DNA from: Tatumella ptyseos ATCC 33301
GTDB taxonomy: Bacteria > Pseudomonadota > Gammaproteobacteria > Enterobacterales > Enterobacteriaceae
Reading direction: 5' to 3'
Assembly: GCF_000735525.1 (NCBI RefSeq)
Contig: NZ_JMPR01000035.1
Coordinates: 264,006 to 328,005 of the forward strand
DNA: 64,000 nt
This document shows positions 44,595 to 53,183 of this stretch, piece by piece. The translations under genes were made by a program, and so were the position numbers. The notes beneath the pieces are model-generated. The model ran no database searches, was not told the origin of the DNA, and saw only the letters and a list, made by a program, of their open reading frames with translations. The number at the start of each line of letters is the position of its first letter. Position 1 is the stretch's first letter.

Positions 44595-44790
44595 AACGCA
44601 AACGGATTAAGAAAAAGATCCACGGAACGAGAAACGAAGCCAGAAGCGATATTTTTGATTAGATCGAAATGTTTTATAACAGTAAGCGTCGGCAGGGTTC
44701 GGGCGAGCAGATGCCACCGGCTGAATATGAAAACCTATATTATCAACGGCTCAGAAGTGTCTGGATTATCCGTGGCGATCCACTGGGTAA
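44538..44790 (+). mobile_element. IS3-family transposase tail, remnant
   Basis: From about 44552 one frame reads CHDNTVAESFFQLLKRKRIKKK, then IHGTRNEARSDIFD, a TAG at 44660-44662, IEMFYNSKRRQGSG and PAEYENLYYQRLRSVW. This is the C-terminal end of an IS3-type OrfB transposase, the region with the final catalytic Glu (AESFF). The rest of the element is missing and the TAG breaks the frame, so it is not functional. Confidence 0.85.
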
Positions 44791-45625
44791 GATCAGTCCC
44801 AAAGTACCTGTAGATAAACAGGTACTTTGGGACTGCCTGGACTGTTATGGCAATAGTTACGCAAATAAGTAACCAGATATATATTTTAGAGTGAATTGAG
44901 TCAGGTATTTTTGGGATAAATCTCGCCAGAGATATACCAAACCCGCCGAATATAACCAATAAAATTAAAATACTTATATTAATAAGACCTATGAAATGGT
45001 AATCCTTCATACCTGTGTCTGACGAATACAGAGAATAAACAAAAGAACCAAATATAGCCATCGGGAGTGTCAGAGGATTGGCGCACGCAACACTATCTGA
45101 CATAGTGTTACCATGTCTCCTTAGCAAGGGTACTGTCATGACACTACCTCCAACACCAAGGATCGTAGCAATAATCCCAATAAAAATTCCACCTACAGAG
45201 TAGGTTTGAACACTCAACTCTTTCTTCGATACCTGCTTGAAAAATCCTCTTCTGAAGAGACAATCAATGATTGTAATAACCATGTATACAATGAATGCAT
45301 ATCGTATGAAATAGTCATTAATAGCACCAGACATCAATGATCCAATAACTGCCCCAAGGGCAATAAAAATTATCAGTGGATAAACAAGATTTTTGGAGAT
45401 ATTTCCTTTTTTCCAGTTGATGTAGGTAGCGAATGATGAATTGAATATCATCACAGCTGTAGAGGTTGCTACCGCAACATGCATTACGTTTGGGTTATGA
45501 GGATATTGGTTAGACAGCATCTGATATACGAAGGGTACTACTACGAACCCTCCACCGAAGCCAAACATGTACGTTGTAATCCCGGTAAGAAAACCAGCAA
45601 GGGATATAATAATCAACTCATTCAT
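44735..45625 (-). CDS. TauE/SafE (TSUP) family permease, AT-rich, C-terminus fused to scar sequence
   Basis: 296 residues with about eight membrane segments. ISLAGFLTGITTYMFGFGGGFVVVPFVYQ and GGIFIGIIATILGVGGSVMTVPLLRRHG are the duplicated TauE/SafE signatures. The family exports or imports sulfur-containing anions such as sulfoacetate or sulfite. Base composition is far more AT-rich than most of the window, pointing to horizontal transfer. The last 34 or so codons cross a perfect 17-base inverted repeat and IS3 remnant sequence, so the natural C-terminus may be lost. Confidence 0.75.
   Translation of the reverse strand: MNELIIISLAGFLTGITTYMFGFGGGFVVVPFVYQMLSNQYPHNPNVMHVAVATSTAVMIFNSSFATYINWKKGNISKNLVYPLIIFIALGAVIGSLMSGAINDYFIRYAFIVYMVITIIDCLFRRGFFKQVSKKELSVQTYSVGGIFIGIIATILGVGGSVMTVPLLRRHGNTMSDSVACANPLTLPMAIFGSFVYSLYSSDTGMKDYHFIGLINISILILLVIFGGFGISLARFIPKIPDSIHSKIYIWLLICVTIAITVQAVPKYLFIYRYFGTDLTQWIATDNPDTSEPLII
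44795..44834. repeat. perfect 17-base inverted repeat at the IS remnant/TSUP junction
   Basis: AGTCCCAAAGTACCTGT (44795-44811) and its complement (44818-44834) flank AGATAA. It lies between the IS3 tail and the body of the TSUP gene. It could be a terminator for the rightward direction, a pair of element ends or a deletion footprint. Confidence 0.7.
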
Positions 45626-45649
45626 TTTAAATCACCATTTATTAATTTT

Positions 45650-46072
45650 TTAGTGAATAAGTCCATTTTTTTCGGAAGTGGAATTAGTTAAAAATATTTT
45701 CATATAAAAATATAATATTTTCTGATGATTATAAATGACTATGCCTTTACCCTCACCTTTCTTTATTTCATCTTTTGTTGGAAAACTCCAATATTGGTGA
45801 GCATCCTGCGTGATGCCTGGAATATTTTTGCTGAAAAGAAATTTTTGTAAGGAATCTAATAAAAATTTTCCTGACTGCTTTCCTGCGTCAAAAATTGAGT
45901 GCAGGAAACAACGTCTATAATCAAAACTCCCGAATTTTTTGAACAACACGGGTCCGGCATCCCAAAATTCATCTATCTCGTGGATAGAAACAGCGTAAGA
46001 TTTATCTTTTGCGGGCATTGCTCTATAAAATGTCATAACTCCCGTGTATTTAGGTAAGAGATCACTCTCAAG
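45650..46072 (-). pseudogene. formyltransferase-family gene, 5'-truncated
   Basis: The open frame begins just after a TAA at 46073-46075 with SDLLPKYTGVMTFYRAM, the family motif (LLPKYxGxMP-like). KDKSYAVSIHEIDEFWDAGPVLFKK follows, with the IHxIDxxxDxGPVL motif of methionyl-tRNA/sugar formyltransferases, then AHQYWSFPTKDEIKKG. The N-terminal half with the formyl-folate binding sites and the catalytic Asn-His is missing. An ATG at 46036 could still give a 128-residue product. It is AT-rich like the adjacent TSUP gene, 24 bases away on the same strand. Confidence 0.75.
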
Positions 46073-46134
46073 TTAGCCGTGCTATTTATCATCACGTGGT
46101 TTGCTCGTACCTCTCAAACGCTCCAGAAAAAAAT

Positions 46135-46542
46135 TTACGGTTTACCGTTGTAGCCATCCATATAGGTCTCTGTGGCCGCGGAGAGCGCTAACGCCGCCTT
46201 CTGTTCAGGATACTCAGTGCTGTAGGACTGATTATTGAATCTTTCATGCTGCGCAGCAGCCTTGAACATCGGTAGCCCTTCAAAACTCTCAACCCTTCTC
46301 TGAGCCTCTGCACGGCTGAATCCCCTATCACGGTCGACTTTTCCTAAGTCATAAAAGGGCTGTAAAAACTGACGGGCACCTTTAATACTGTCTGCCGTAT
46401 TGACAGACATTTCCGGGTCGGTTCCCAGCGCGCGGTACTGCGCTATCAGATCAGTCGCATGGCGACTGATACTATTATCGGAGACACAACCACTCAGCAG
46501 CAGTGTAATAAAGACCAGTGGGGGTAAAGATTTAATCAGCAT
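46135..46542 (-). CDS. Exc2-family lipoprotein
   Basis: 135 residues from ATG 46542. A signal peptide with lipobox LLSGC (FITLLLSGCVSDN) predicts an outer membrane lipoprotein. HATDLIAQYRALGTDPEMSVNTADSIKGARQFLQPFYDLG and RDRGFSRAEAQRRVESF resemble the Exc2 family first seen as a plasmid entry-exclusion-associated lipoprotein. That name is from recognition only and function is unknown. A start 12 bases upstream (46554) is possible. Confidence 0.7.
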   Translation of the reverse strand: MLIKSLPPLVFITLLLSGCVSDNSISRHATDLIAQYRALGTDPEMSVNTADSIKGARQFLQPFYDLGKVDRDRGFSRAEAQRRVESFEGLPMFKAAAQHERFNNQSYSTEYPEQKAALALSAATETYMDGYNGKP

Positions 46543-46554
46543 TTCAGCACCCAT

Positions 46555-47057
46555 AATGAAATTATTAATTTGTTAGCCGTTATTTATAAACGAATAATAT
46601 TTTTACCGTACCGGAATCCGTACGGGCTGATATCTGAACAATTCCTTACTCTGTTTGTTTTATGCGCACTCCAACGGCCGGATAATGCTTTGTGCATGGC
46701 GGTTGTGTGCGCTATGCCCTGTTTATTCACTAATGCACTCTGGCGTCGGCGGCACGTCAACCCTTCCGACAGACTCTGGTGCCCCGATAATCCACAGCAA
46801 TTCAGCAGGCTGGCTGACTCCCGGTTTTATATCGCGGAAACGCCGCCGCCAGGCGGAGCGGGTTTTTGTCTCTGTATCGCGGCAGATTATGGAATAGTAT
46901 GCTGCATTTAAAAGTAAATTGCCCCGCGACGGTATTTTTTTGCCCCTTAAAACGATTACATTTTAACAAGCTCTGAAAAAAGAGGTAACATCGCCGACGA
47001 TTCAGTGAAATTTAATATTTCCTGCTACGCATTAACCTGTTGCGAGCTTTTAATATA
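46555..47057. other. 503-base region upstream of pqqU, possible decayed element
   Basis: Both strands stay open over 46600-46910. The minus strand reads NAAYYSIICRDTETKTRSAW, then FRDIKPGVSQPAELLWIIG, then GRVDVPPTPECISE before a stop near 46729; the plus strand reads GVGGTSTLPTDSGAPIIHSN. They recall overlapping short frames near satellite-phage P4-type immunity or ash loci, but this is a weak impression. The last 150 bases, AT-rich, must contain the pqqU promoter. Confidence 0.3.
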
Positions 47058-49181
47058 ATGAAAATTAAACTACCACAGCTTAAAGCCAGTCTGATCCTGC
47101 CGGTCATCTTCCCGGCGGCAGGTCTGGCAGCCACTCCGTCACGGACGGATACCTCATCACCGGTAATGATTGTTTCTGCCACACCGGTAAGTCACGGTCT
47201 GTCTGAACTGGATACCCCGGCGGCCGTCAGTGTCGTTTACGGTGAAGATATGCGCAGAGCCCAGCCTCAGGTTAACCTTTCTGAAGGTCTGGCCGGGGTT
47301 CCGGGGCTGCAAATCCTCAACCGCCAGAACTATGCCCAGGACTTACAGCTCTCGATTCGGGGCTTTGGTTCCCGTTCCACTTTTGGTGTTCGCGGCATCC
47401 GTATTTATGTGGATGGCATTCCGGCCACCATGCCGGACGGACAAGGCCAGACATCGAATATTGATATCGGGTCGATTGACCATGTGGATGTGCTGCGCGG
47501 TCCTTTCTCCGCGCTTTATGGCAACAGTTCAGGCGGGGTCATCAACGTGGTGACCAAAAAAGGCCAGCAACCGGATACCCTGAAAGCCGGTAGCTGGTAT
47601 GGCAGCTATGGTAGCTGGCGCAACAGCCTGCAGGCCAGCGGGTCGACCGGCGACGGCACCCATGCCGGCGATGTGGATTACACGGCGTCCGTTTCACGTT
47701 TCACCACCCACGGTTACCGGGACCATAGCGGTGCCAGCAAGAATCTGGCCAATGCCCGGCTGGGGGTGCGGATCGATGATGACAGTACCCTGACCCTGCT
47801 GGTTAACAGTACCCATATTCAGGCCGATGATCCGGGCGGACTGACACCGGGGGAATGGCGGGCGAACCCTGAACAGGTCGCGCCTAACGTCACTCTATAC
47901 AACGCCAGAAAAACGGTCGATCAGACTCAGGCCGGGCTGCATTACGAGCGTTCTTTTGGCGATAACGATGACCTGAGTGTGATGACTTACGCCGGGATCC
48001 GTGAAACAACACAATACCAGTCAATTCCTTCGACTGCGCAGACCAAAAGTCAGAAATTCGGTGTGATTGATCTGACCCGTCATTATCAGGGTATTGATAC
48101 CCGCTGGACGCACCGCGATACCCTGTTTTCGTTGCCGGTCAGCGCCACCGTCGGGCTGGACTATGAAACGATGTCAGAGCAGCGTAAGGGCTATCAGAAC
48201 TTCACTCAGACTGACTTAGGCCAGAAAGGCGCTCTGCGCCGTGATGAAACGAACCTGATGTGGAACCTGGACCCTTACTTCCAGACCGCCTGGCAGCTTT
48301 CCGATAAATGGTCACTGGATGCGGGTGTACGCCTGAGTACCATCAGTTTTGACTCGGATGACCATTACCTGGCGAACGGTGATGACAGCGGCGATAAACG
48401 TTATCATCAGTGGTTACCTGCAGCCTCGCTGAAATATGCTATTGATGACAGCTGGAATACCTACCTTTCTGCCGGTAAAGGGTTCGAAACACCGACCATT
48501 ACCGAACTGTCTAACCGTCCGGACGGAAAAAGCGGTCTCAATCTGGGGCTGAAACCTTCTACTAATAAGACCATTGAATGGGGTACGAAAAAACGTATCG
48601 GGTACGGCCTGCTGAATGCTGCGGTATTCCAGACAGATACCCGTAACGAAATCGTGTCCGCAGATAACAACGAAGGACGCGCGACCTATAAAAATGCCGG
48701 TCAGACCCGGCGCCGCGGGCTGGAACTCGGATTTGAACAGCAATTTGCCGGAGACTGGCAGCTCACCACCTCCTGGACTTTACTGGATGCCCGCTACCGC
48801 AGTAATGCCTGCGCCGGCACCGGTAGCGACTGTACCGGGAACCGGATCCCCGGGATTGCACGCAACATGGGTTACCTCGGGCTGGAGTATGCGCCGTATT
48901 CCGGCTGGTATGGTGGTGCCGATATTCGCTATATGAGTAATATCGAAGCCGATGACCCAAATACTGTTAGCGCTCCGTCTTATACCGTCAGCTCCCTGAA
49001 TACCGGCTACAAATGGCTGGTCGACAACTGGACGGTAGATCTCTCCGGGCGCATCGACAATCTGTTTAATCGTAAATATGTCGGTTCAGTCATTGTGAAC
49101 GAAAGTAATGGTCGTTATTACGAATCTGCACCGGGCCGTAATTACGGTGTCGGTCTGAACGTCAGTTACGCCTTCCGGTAA
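47058..49181 (+). CDS. pqqU: TonB-dependent PQQ receptor PqqU (YncD)
   Basis: 707 residues from ATG 47058; E. coli YncD is about 700 and very similar: SELDTPAAVSVV, NLSEGLAGVPGLQ, NRQNYAQDLQLSIRGFGSRS, YVDGIPATMPDGQGQTSNID and the C-terminal FNRKYVGSVIVNESNGRYYE. A signal peptide and an early TonB box (PVMIVSATP) are present; the barrel ends in YAFR. YncD was renamed PqqU after it was shown to take up PQQ. Finding it 6.4 kb from a complete pqq operon suggests that this organism both makes and recaptures PQQ. Confidence 0.9.
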   Translation: MKIKLPQLKASLILPVIFPAAGLAATPSRTDTSSPVMIVSATPVSHGLSELDTPAAVSVVYGEDMRRAQPQVNLSEGLAGVPGLQILNRQNYAQDLQLSIRGFGSRSTFGVRGIRIYVDGIPATMPDGQGQTSNIDIGSIDHVDVLRGPFSALYGNSSGGVINVVTKKGQQPDTLKAGSWYGSYGSWRNSLQASGSTGDGTHAGDVDYTASVSRFTTHGYRDHSGASKNLANARLGVRIDDDSTLTLLVNSTHIQADDPGGLTPGEWRANPEQVAPNVTLYNARKTVDQTQAGLHYERSFGDNDDLSVMTYAGIRETTQYQSIPSTAQTKSQKFGVIDLTRHYQGIDTRWTHRDTLFSLPVSATVGLDYETMSEQRKGYQNFTQTDLGQKGALRRDETNLMWNLDPYFQTAWQLSDKWSLDAGVRLSTISFDSDDHYLANGDDSGDKRYHQWLPAASLKYAIDDSWNTYLSAGKGFETPTITELSNRPDGKSGLNLGLKPSTNKTIEWGTKKRIGYGLLNAAVFQTDTRNEIVSADNNEGRATYKNAGQTRRRGLELGFEQQFAGDWQLTTSWTLLDARYRSNACAGTGSDCTGNRIPGIARNMGYLGLEYAPYSGWYGGADIRYMSNIEADDPNTVSAPSYTVSSLNTGYKWLVDNWTVDLSGRIDNLFNRKYVGSVIVNESNGRYYESAPGRNYGVGLNVSYAFR

Positions 49182-49190
49182 ACCAGGTAA

Positions 49191-49218
49191 GGTCACAGGC
49201 GGCATCCCGCCTGTGACC
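49191..49218 (+). terminator. strong hairpin after pqqU
   Basis: A perfect 12-base stem, GGTCACAGGCGG with CCGCCTGTGACC, and a CATC loop, nine bases after the pqqU stop. No U-tract follows (TGCTGCC). Confidence 0.55.
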
Positions 49219-49426
49219 TGCTGCCAATACCGGCGCTCCCTCCACTTTGCCATCAGTACCGCAATAAACCGCCCTGCCTGCAGCGGCTTCACCAATATCG
49301 TCCACCTTGACTGAATGATGACCGCATCAGCAGTGCGTCTGGCGGGGCTTCCGGAGCCATAGAACCACTTGTCCGGGGAGATCGGCAATGCTATGTTGTG
49401 CTCCTCTTTAACCCGGAGTCTGACTG

Positions 49427-50689
49427 ATGTCCCTGCATTCCCGTTTACCGGCGATCACCTTACCGATGGTTATTTCCGGCGCTGTTGCCGTACTTGTCGG
49501 CTATGCCAGTTCGGCCGCCATTATCTTTCAGGCGGCCCGGGCCGCCGGTGCAGATACTGCATTAACCGGTAGCTGGCTGGGGATGCTGGGGGTCGGGATG
49601 GGGATCACCTCTTTCGGTCTTTCACTGCGTTACCGGATGCCGATCCTTACCGCGTGGTCTACTCCGGGAGCTGCCATGCTGGCAACCAGTCTCAACGGCG
49701 TCAGTCTCTCCGATACTATCGGACTGTTTATCTTCACGAATCTGCTGATCGTTATCTGCGGCGTCAGCGGGGTATTTTCAAAACTGATGCGTTATATTCC
49801 TGCCTCTATCGCATCCGCGATGCTGGCAGGGATCCTGTTGCACTTCGGATTACAGACCTTCAGCGGACTGCAGCAAAATTTGCCCCTCTGTCTGGCGATG
49901 TGTCTGAGTTTTCTGCTGGCCCGCCGCTGGTCACCCCGTTATGCAGTGTTTTTCACCCTGTTGACCGGAGCTCTGGTGATCATCGTTCAGGGGCAAACCT
50001 CTCTGTCAGGCGTTAGCTGGCACCTGTCGGCCCCGGTATTTATCAGTCCGTCGATAAATCTGCCGCTGTTACTGGGCGTCGGTCTGCCCTATTTCCTGGT
50101 CAGTATGGCCTCCCAAAACGCGCCTGGCATCGCTACGCTGAATGCTCATGGTTATCCGGTACCGGTCTCACAGGTCACCACCATTACCGGCGCGGTTGCC
50201 CTGTTACTCTCTCCGTTTGGCGGTTTTTCTGTCTGTATTGCGGCTATCACCGCCGCCATCTGTATGGGCGAAGACGTCCATCCGCAACGTAATCAACGCT
50301 GGATCGCGGCGGCAATAGCCGGCCTGTTTTACCTGGTGACCGGCGCATTTGGTTCAGCGATTGCACTTTTGTTCAGCACTCTCCCCCCTGTTTTTATCCA
50401 TACCGTGGCAGGCCTGGCCTTACTGACGCCTCTGGCCGCCAGCCTGCACCGCTGTCTGGAACGCCCTGAACAACGTGATACGGCGATAGTGACTTTTCTT
50501 ATCACCGCCTCCGGTGTTTCTGTCGCCGGTATCGGCCCGGCCTTCTGGGGAATGATCGGCGGTGGCCTCTGTCATATTATGCTCAGCCGACGGGTCGTAA
50601 CAGTTCATAGCGCATCGACCCGCACCACCGGTTACCGCTGGAAAAAACCTTTCCGTCGTAAAGGTGTCGGGCATGCGGTCAAAAAATAA
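49427..50689 (+). CDS. BenE-family benzoate/H+ symporter (YdcO-like)
   Basis: 420 residues with about twelve membrane helices. RMPILTAWSTPGAAMLATS and YIPASIASAMLAGILLHFG are BenE-family signatures, and SQNAPGIATLNAHGYPVPVS is the conserved central motif. E. coli YdcO is the closest well-known relative and has the same length range. No benzoate catabolic genes are adjacent, so the substrate may be another aromatic acid. A basic tail (RWKKPFRRKGVGHAVKK) follows the last helix. Confidence 0.88.
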   Translation: MSLHSRLPAITLPMVISGAVAVLVGYASSAAIIFQAARAAGADTALTGSWLGMLGVGMGITSFGLSLRYRMPILTAWSTPGAAMLATSLNGVSLSDTIGLFIFTNLLIVICGVSGVFSKLMRYIPASIASAMLAGILLHFGLQTFSGLQQNLPLCLAMCLSFLLARRWSPRYAVFFTLLTGALVIIVQGQTSLSGVSWHLSAPVFISPSINLPLLLGVGLPYFLVSMASQNAPGIATLNAHGYPVPVSQVTTITGAVALLLSPFGGFSVCIAAITAAICMGEDVHPQRNQRWIAAAIAGLFYLVTGAFGSAIALLFSTLPPVFIHTVAGLALLTPLAASLHRCLERPEQRDTAIVTFLITASGVSVAGIGPAFWGMIGGGLCHIMLSRRVVTVHSASTRTTGYRWKKPFRRKGVGHAVKK

Positions 50690-51294
50690 CTCCTCGACTG
50701 CGCAACCCGTGCCAGTGCGGGTGATTCATAGCCCGTCAGGGGCCGGACTGGCAGCGTTATGCCGGACTGGTCGGAAAATTGCCTGTATTCCCGGGCCAGT
50801 CGCACTCTGGCTGGCCGGTCATTGTCCTGTGATCATCGGGTGAGGATATCGCCGCCGTCAGGGTGGTGCGGGATAAAAGTGACGGCGTCACTTCCCCTGA
50901 TCACTGAGCCCCCCGGAAGCCGGCGCTCTGTAGCCTATGACCGCAAGCCCCTCTGGTCACGTCACAAATAGCGCCATCGCGATATCGTCCCGGCCACTGA
51001 AAGCTGGCGAGTTCTGTTTTGTGGGTGAGCCACTGATCTGCCCTGCTGAAGGTTGTGCGGCTCCCGGCTTTTGCAGCATGAAGTAGTTTACAAAGTTCAG
51101 AAGCGCGGGAAGCGAACCCTGCACTGAAGACCGCAGGCAGGTGCGTGTCATTCCAGAATGAACAGGGTTAATCGGACGGGTGACGGAACCGGGGATAACA
51201 TTCGATCTGCGGGGACTGTACCTCCCGGACAGATTTGAGCCCGGGCGGACGACAGGAGGATGACCACCGGCCAATCCTCCCGCCGTCTTCCGGA
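50690..51294. other. 605-base intergenic region, no gene seen
   Basis: Frames up to 105 codons show no motif. AAGTGACG-G-CGTCACTT at 50877-50893 is a perfect eight-base inverted repeat that could be an operator. It lies between benE (rightward) and barstar (leftward, 3' end), so only terminators are strictly needed here. Confidence 0.35.
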
Positions 51295-51597
51295 TTATTC
51301 AGCAGGCCGCCGCTGACTGACATCCCCGGCAGGTTCTTCGGTCACCAGCGATAACCGGCCTTCCAGCGCCCCGGAGGCTTCCCGCAGCACTGCCAGCACC
51401 GGCGCCAGCTCTGCCGTTACACGGGATGGAGACTCCAGCCGGAACACTGCCGGTAACGCCATTCCGCCGGTCAGCCAGTCCCAGAGTGCATCCAGATTGT
51501 TCCCGAATTCCGGAGGGCAATGGCTGTGCCGCACCAGATGCTGATAAAACGCCGTTCTGCTGGTGATTTCGCGGAAATCAAAAACAATAGTCAGCAT
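51295..51597 (-). CDS. barstar-family ribonuclease inhibitor
   Basis: 100 residues. FGNNLDALWDWLTGG matches the barstar binding helix and loop; its two Asp residues correspond to the barstar Asp residues that plug the barnase active site. TIVFDFREITSRTAFYQHL is the first strand-helix unit. It starts one base after the stop of the barnase-like gene, so both are made from one message and the inhibitor protects the producer. Confidence 0.9.
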   Translation of the reverse strand: MLTIVFDFREITSRTAFYQHLVRHSHCPPEFGNNLDALWDWLTGGMALPAVFRLESPSRVTAELAPVLAVLREASGALEGRLSLVTEEPAGDVSQRRPAE

Positions 51598-51598
51598 T

Positions 51599-52069
51599 TC
51601 AGGGGATCCTTGTAAAGGTTCGGTAGTGATCGGTGGTCAGAAATACCAGCCCGTCAGAGGAATAGAGCAAACGGTCTGCATTACGGTGCCCGCAACGATA
51701 ATTGACATCGGCTTCGTACCACCGGCGCCCCGCTGCATCCGGAAGCCGCCCTTCCCGGTTAGAAAAATGGTCGCCACCGATAGCTTTCCCCGGCAGGACG
51801 TCACACAGGTTCGCATCCGAAGGATCCCATCCATCATGGCGGGCTTCCCCTTTGCGAATGTAGTAGTCCGGTAAGCGATGGTACTGATGGATCCAGGCGG
51901 CGACTTTCTGTGGCGCGGTTTCTGCAGTGATATCACTGACACCTCCCTGCGCCGAATTATGCGTACGGGTCGTCGGCCCGACGGGTGAAGAGCCATGTAA
52001 AGCCGGTTTAATTCCGAGCCAACTGGCAATCAGGGCGATAACTAATGCGCCCCAAAGTTTTTTAGACAT
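51599..52069 (-). CDS. barnase-like extracellular guanyl-specific ribonuclease
   Basis: 156 residues from ATG 52069 (AGGGA six bases upstream; an ATG at 52075 is less well placed). A hydrophobic export segment (LWGALVIALIASWLGI) and a linker precede the nuclease domain. Barnase landmarks are all present: YHRLPDYYIRKGEA (Lys27 equivalent), PGKAIGGDHFSNREGRLP, the general-base Glu in WYEADVNY, Arg83/Arg87 equivalents in GHRNADRLLYSSD and the catalytic His in TTDHYRTFTRI. It should be an active secreted or periplasmic RNase with the adjacent barstar as immunity protein. Confidence 0.92.
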   Translation of the reverse strand: MSKKLWGALVIALIASWLGIKPALHGSSPVGPTTRTHNSAQGGVSDITAETAPQKVAAWIHQYHRLPDYYIRKGEARHDGWDPSDANLCDVLPGKAIGGDHFSNREGRLPDAAGRRWYEADVNYRCGHRNADRLLYSSDGLVFLTTDHYRTFTRIP

Positions 52070-52655
52070 AATCATTCCCTTAAATAAACCGGAGTGACTA
52101 TACCTTTAATCTGTACCCGCTGTCAGCGCTCGTTCTGTGTCAGTATGTTGAAACCCTGAAAGGGTCACGGTCGGGTGCAGAGATACCCGCGCAGAACGCT
52201 TCGGGAAATGTCTGACCAGACTTATTCAGCGAAGCAGTGGCGAGTGTGATGAAACTATGGGAGTGAATGCATAAGGGGATGATCACAGGCGTTGTGTCAT
52301 TAAGGCAGAGTAATTCCCCCTGCCTGCTCACCTGCATCCCAAATGGACCGTCGCGGCATATTTACGGCTATTCCCGCCCTGATAATCCCGGACGTAAGAA
52401 AAGCACCATGAATTGCCGGGAAAAGATAATAGAGCAATTAAAGCGTACCGGTGATACCGGCAGACTTCACTGGTGCTATGTTTACCCTGGTGTGGCGCAT
52501 AGTCTGTTATGCCAGAAGTCTGTCGGTATCTGTCCGCTAAATACAATAACTAAGGACATTATTGCGGGCGGCGGCTACCCGCTGCATCAGTCACTCAGTT
52601 TGCCCTGGTGTGGCGCATAGTCTGTCAGCGGGGACTGGCACGGCGGGCGCCGTGC
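52070..52655. other. 586-base region upstream of the RNase gene, with a direct repeat
   Basis: It holds the promoter of the barnase-barstar pair and a 23-base direct repeat (separate entry). A 70-codon frame from ATG 52409 (MNCREKIIEQLKRTGDTGRL...) spans both repeat copies and has no known motif, so it is not called. Confidence 0.35.
52485..52625 (+). repeat. 23-base perfect direct repeat, two copies 118 bases apart
   Basis: Copies at 52485-52507 and 52603-52625, beginning CCCTGGTGTGGCGCATAG; with one mismatch the match extends leftward by TTT plus one base. The 118-base period is not a multiple of three. They may be ends of a small duplication or a deleted element. Confidence 0.75.
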
Positions 52656-53003
52656 TTAATGCAGGTATTGCGTGCTGCCGGGTGCGGAAGAACGACGCCA
52701 GGTACCCGGAGCCATACCAAATTCCCGCTTAAAGCTGCGGTTAAAGGATTGCTGGGAATCGAAGCCCATCGAAATAGCCACGGTCAGGATCGGGTCATTG
52801 GTGGATGTCAGACGGCATGCTGATTTTTCCAGCTTTTTCTTACGAATGTATTCGCCGAGGGCATAACCGGTGTGTTCTTTGAACATCCGCTGTAGATGCC
52901 ATTTTGAGTAACCTGCCCTTTCCGCTACCAGATCCAGGTTTAACCGGTTTTCAATGTGATTATCGATCCAGCTGATTAGGTCGTTGAAAAAAGCGCTGTT
53001 CAT
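52656..53003 (-). CDS. AraC/XylS-family activator of the MarA/SoxS/RamA type
   Basis: 115 residues from ATG 53003 (an ATG at 53015 is possible), essentially two helix-turn-helix units with no ligand domain. DLISWIDNHIENRLNLDLVAERAGYSKWHLQRMFKEHTG and IRKKKLEKSACRL form the first; ILTVAISMGFDSQQSFNRSFKREFGMAPGTWRR is the second. SoxS (107), RamA (113) and MarA have the same plan and control efflux, porin and redox genes through marboxes. Which of them it equals is unclear because no soxR, marR or ramR gene adjoins it. An MdtG gene is in the window. Confidence 0.88.
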   Translation of the reverse strand: MNSAFFNDLISWIDNHIENRLNLDLVAERAGYSKWHLQRMFKEHTGYALGEYIRKKKLEKSACRLTSTNDPILTVAISMGFDSQQSFNRSFKREFGMAPGTWRRSSAPGSTQYLH

Positions 53004-53183
53004 CAGTCTCTCCATCCGGACTTAAAGAAATAGTATCTGTTGCAGTTGCATTTAATGGTGCGCCAATAATCGCTAAAATGCAAACATAATAGTTGCATTA
53101 AATGCCTTACAGACGCAGGGGATATTCAGGCAATACATGAAAAGTGCCGTGACATCAGGAGGATACCTGCTGCCACGGGGAGA

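Noticed and set aside
46570-46911. 113-codon frame on the plus strand upstream of pqqU
   Set aside because: Cys- and Pro-rich sequence without a family; described as part of the intergenic stretch instead.
52267-52620. 117-codon frame on the plus strand near the direct repeats
   Set aside because: It spans both repeat copies, has no motif and lies in a likely promoter region.
52485-52625. Possible CRISPR array
   Set aside because: Only two repeat copies, with a 95-base spacer and no cas genes; not CRISPR-like.
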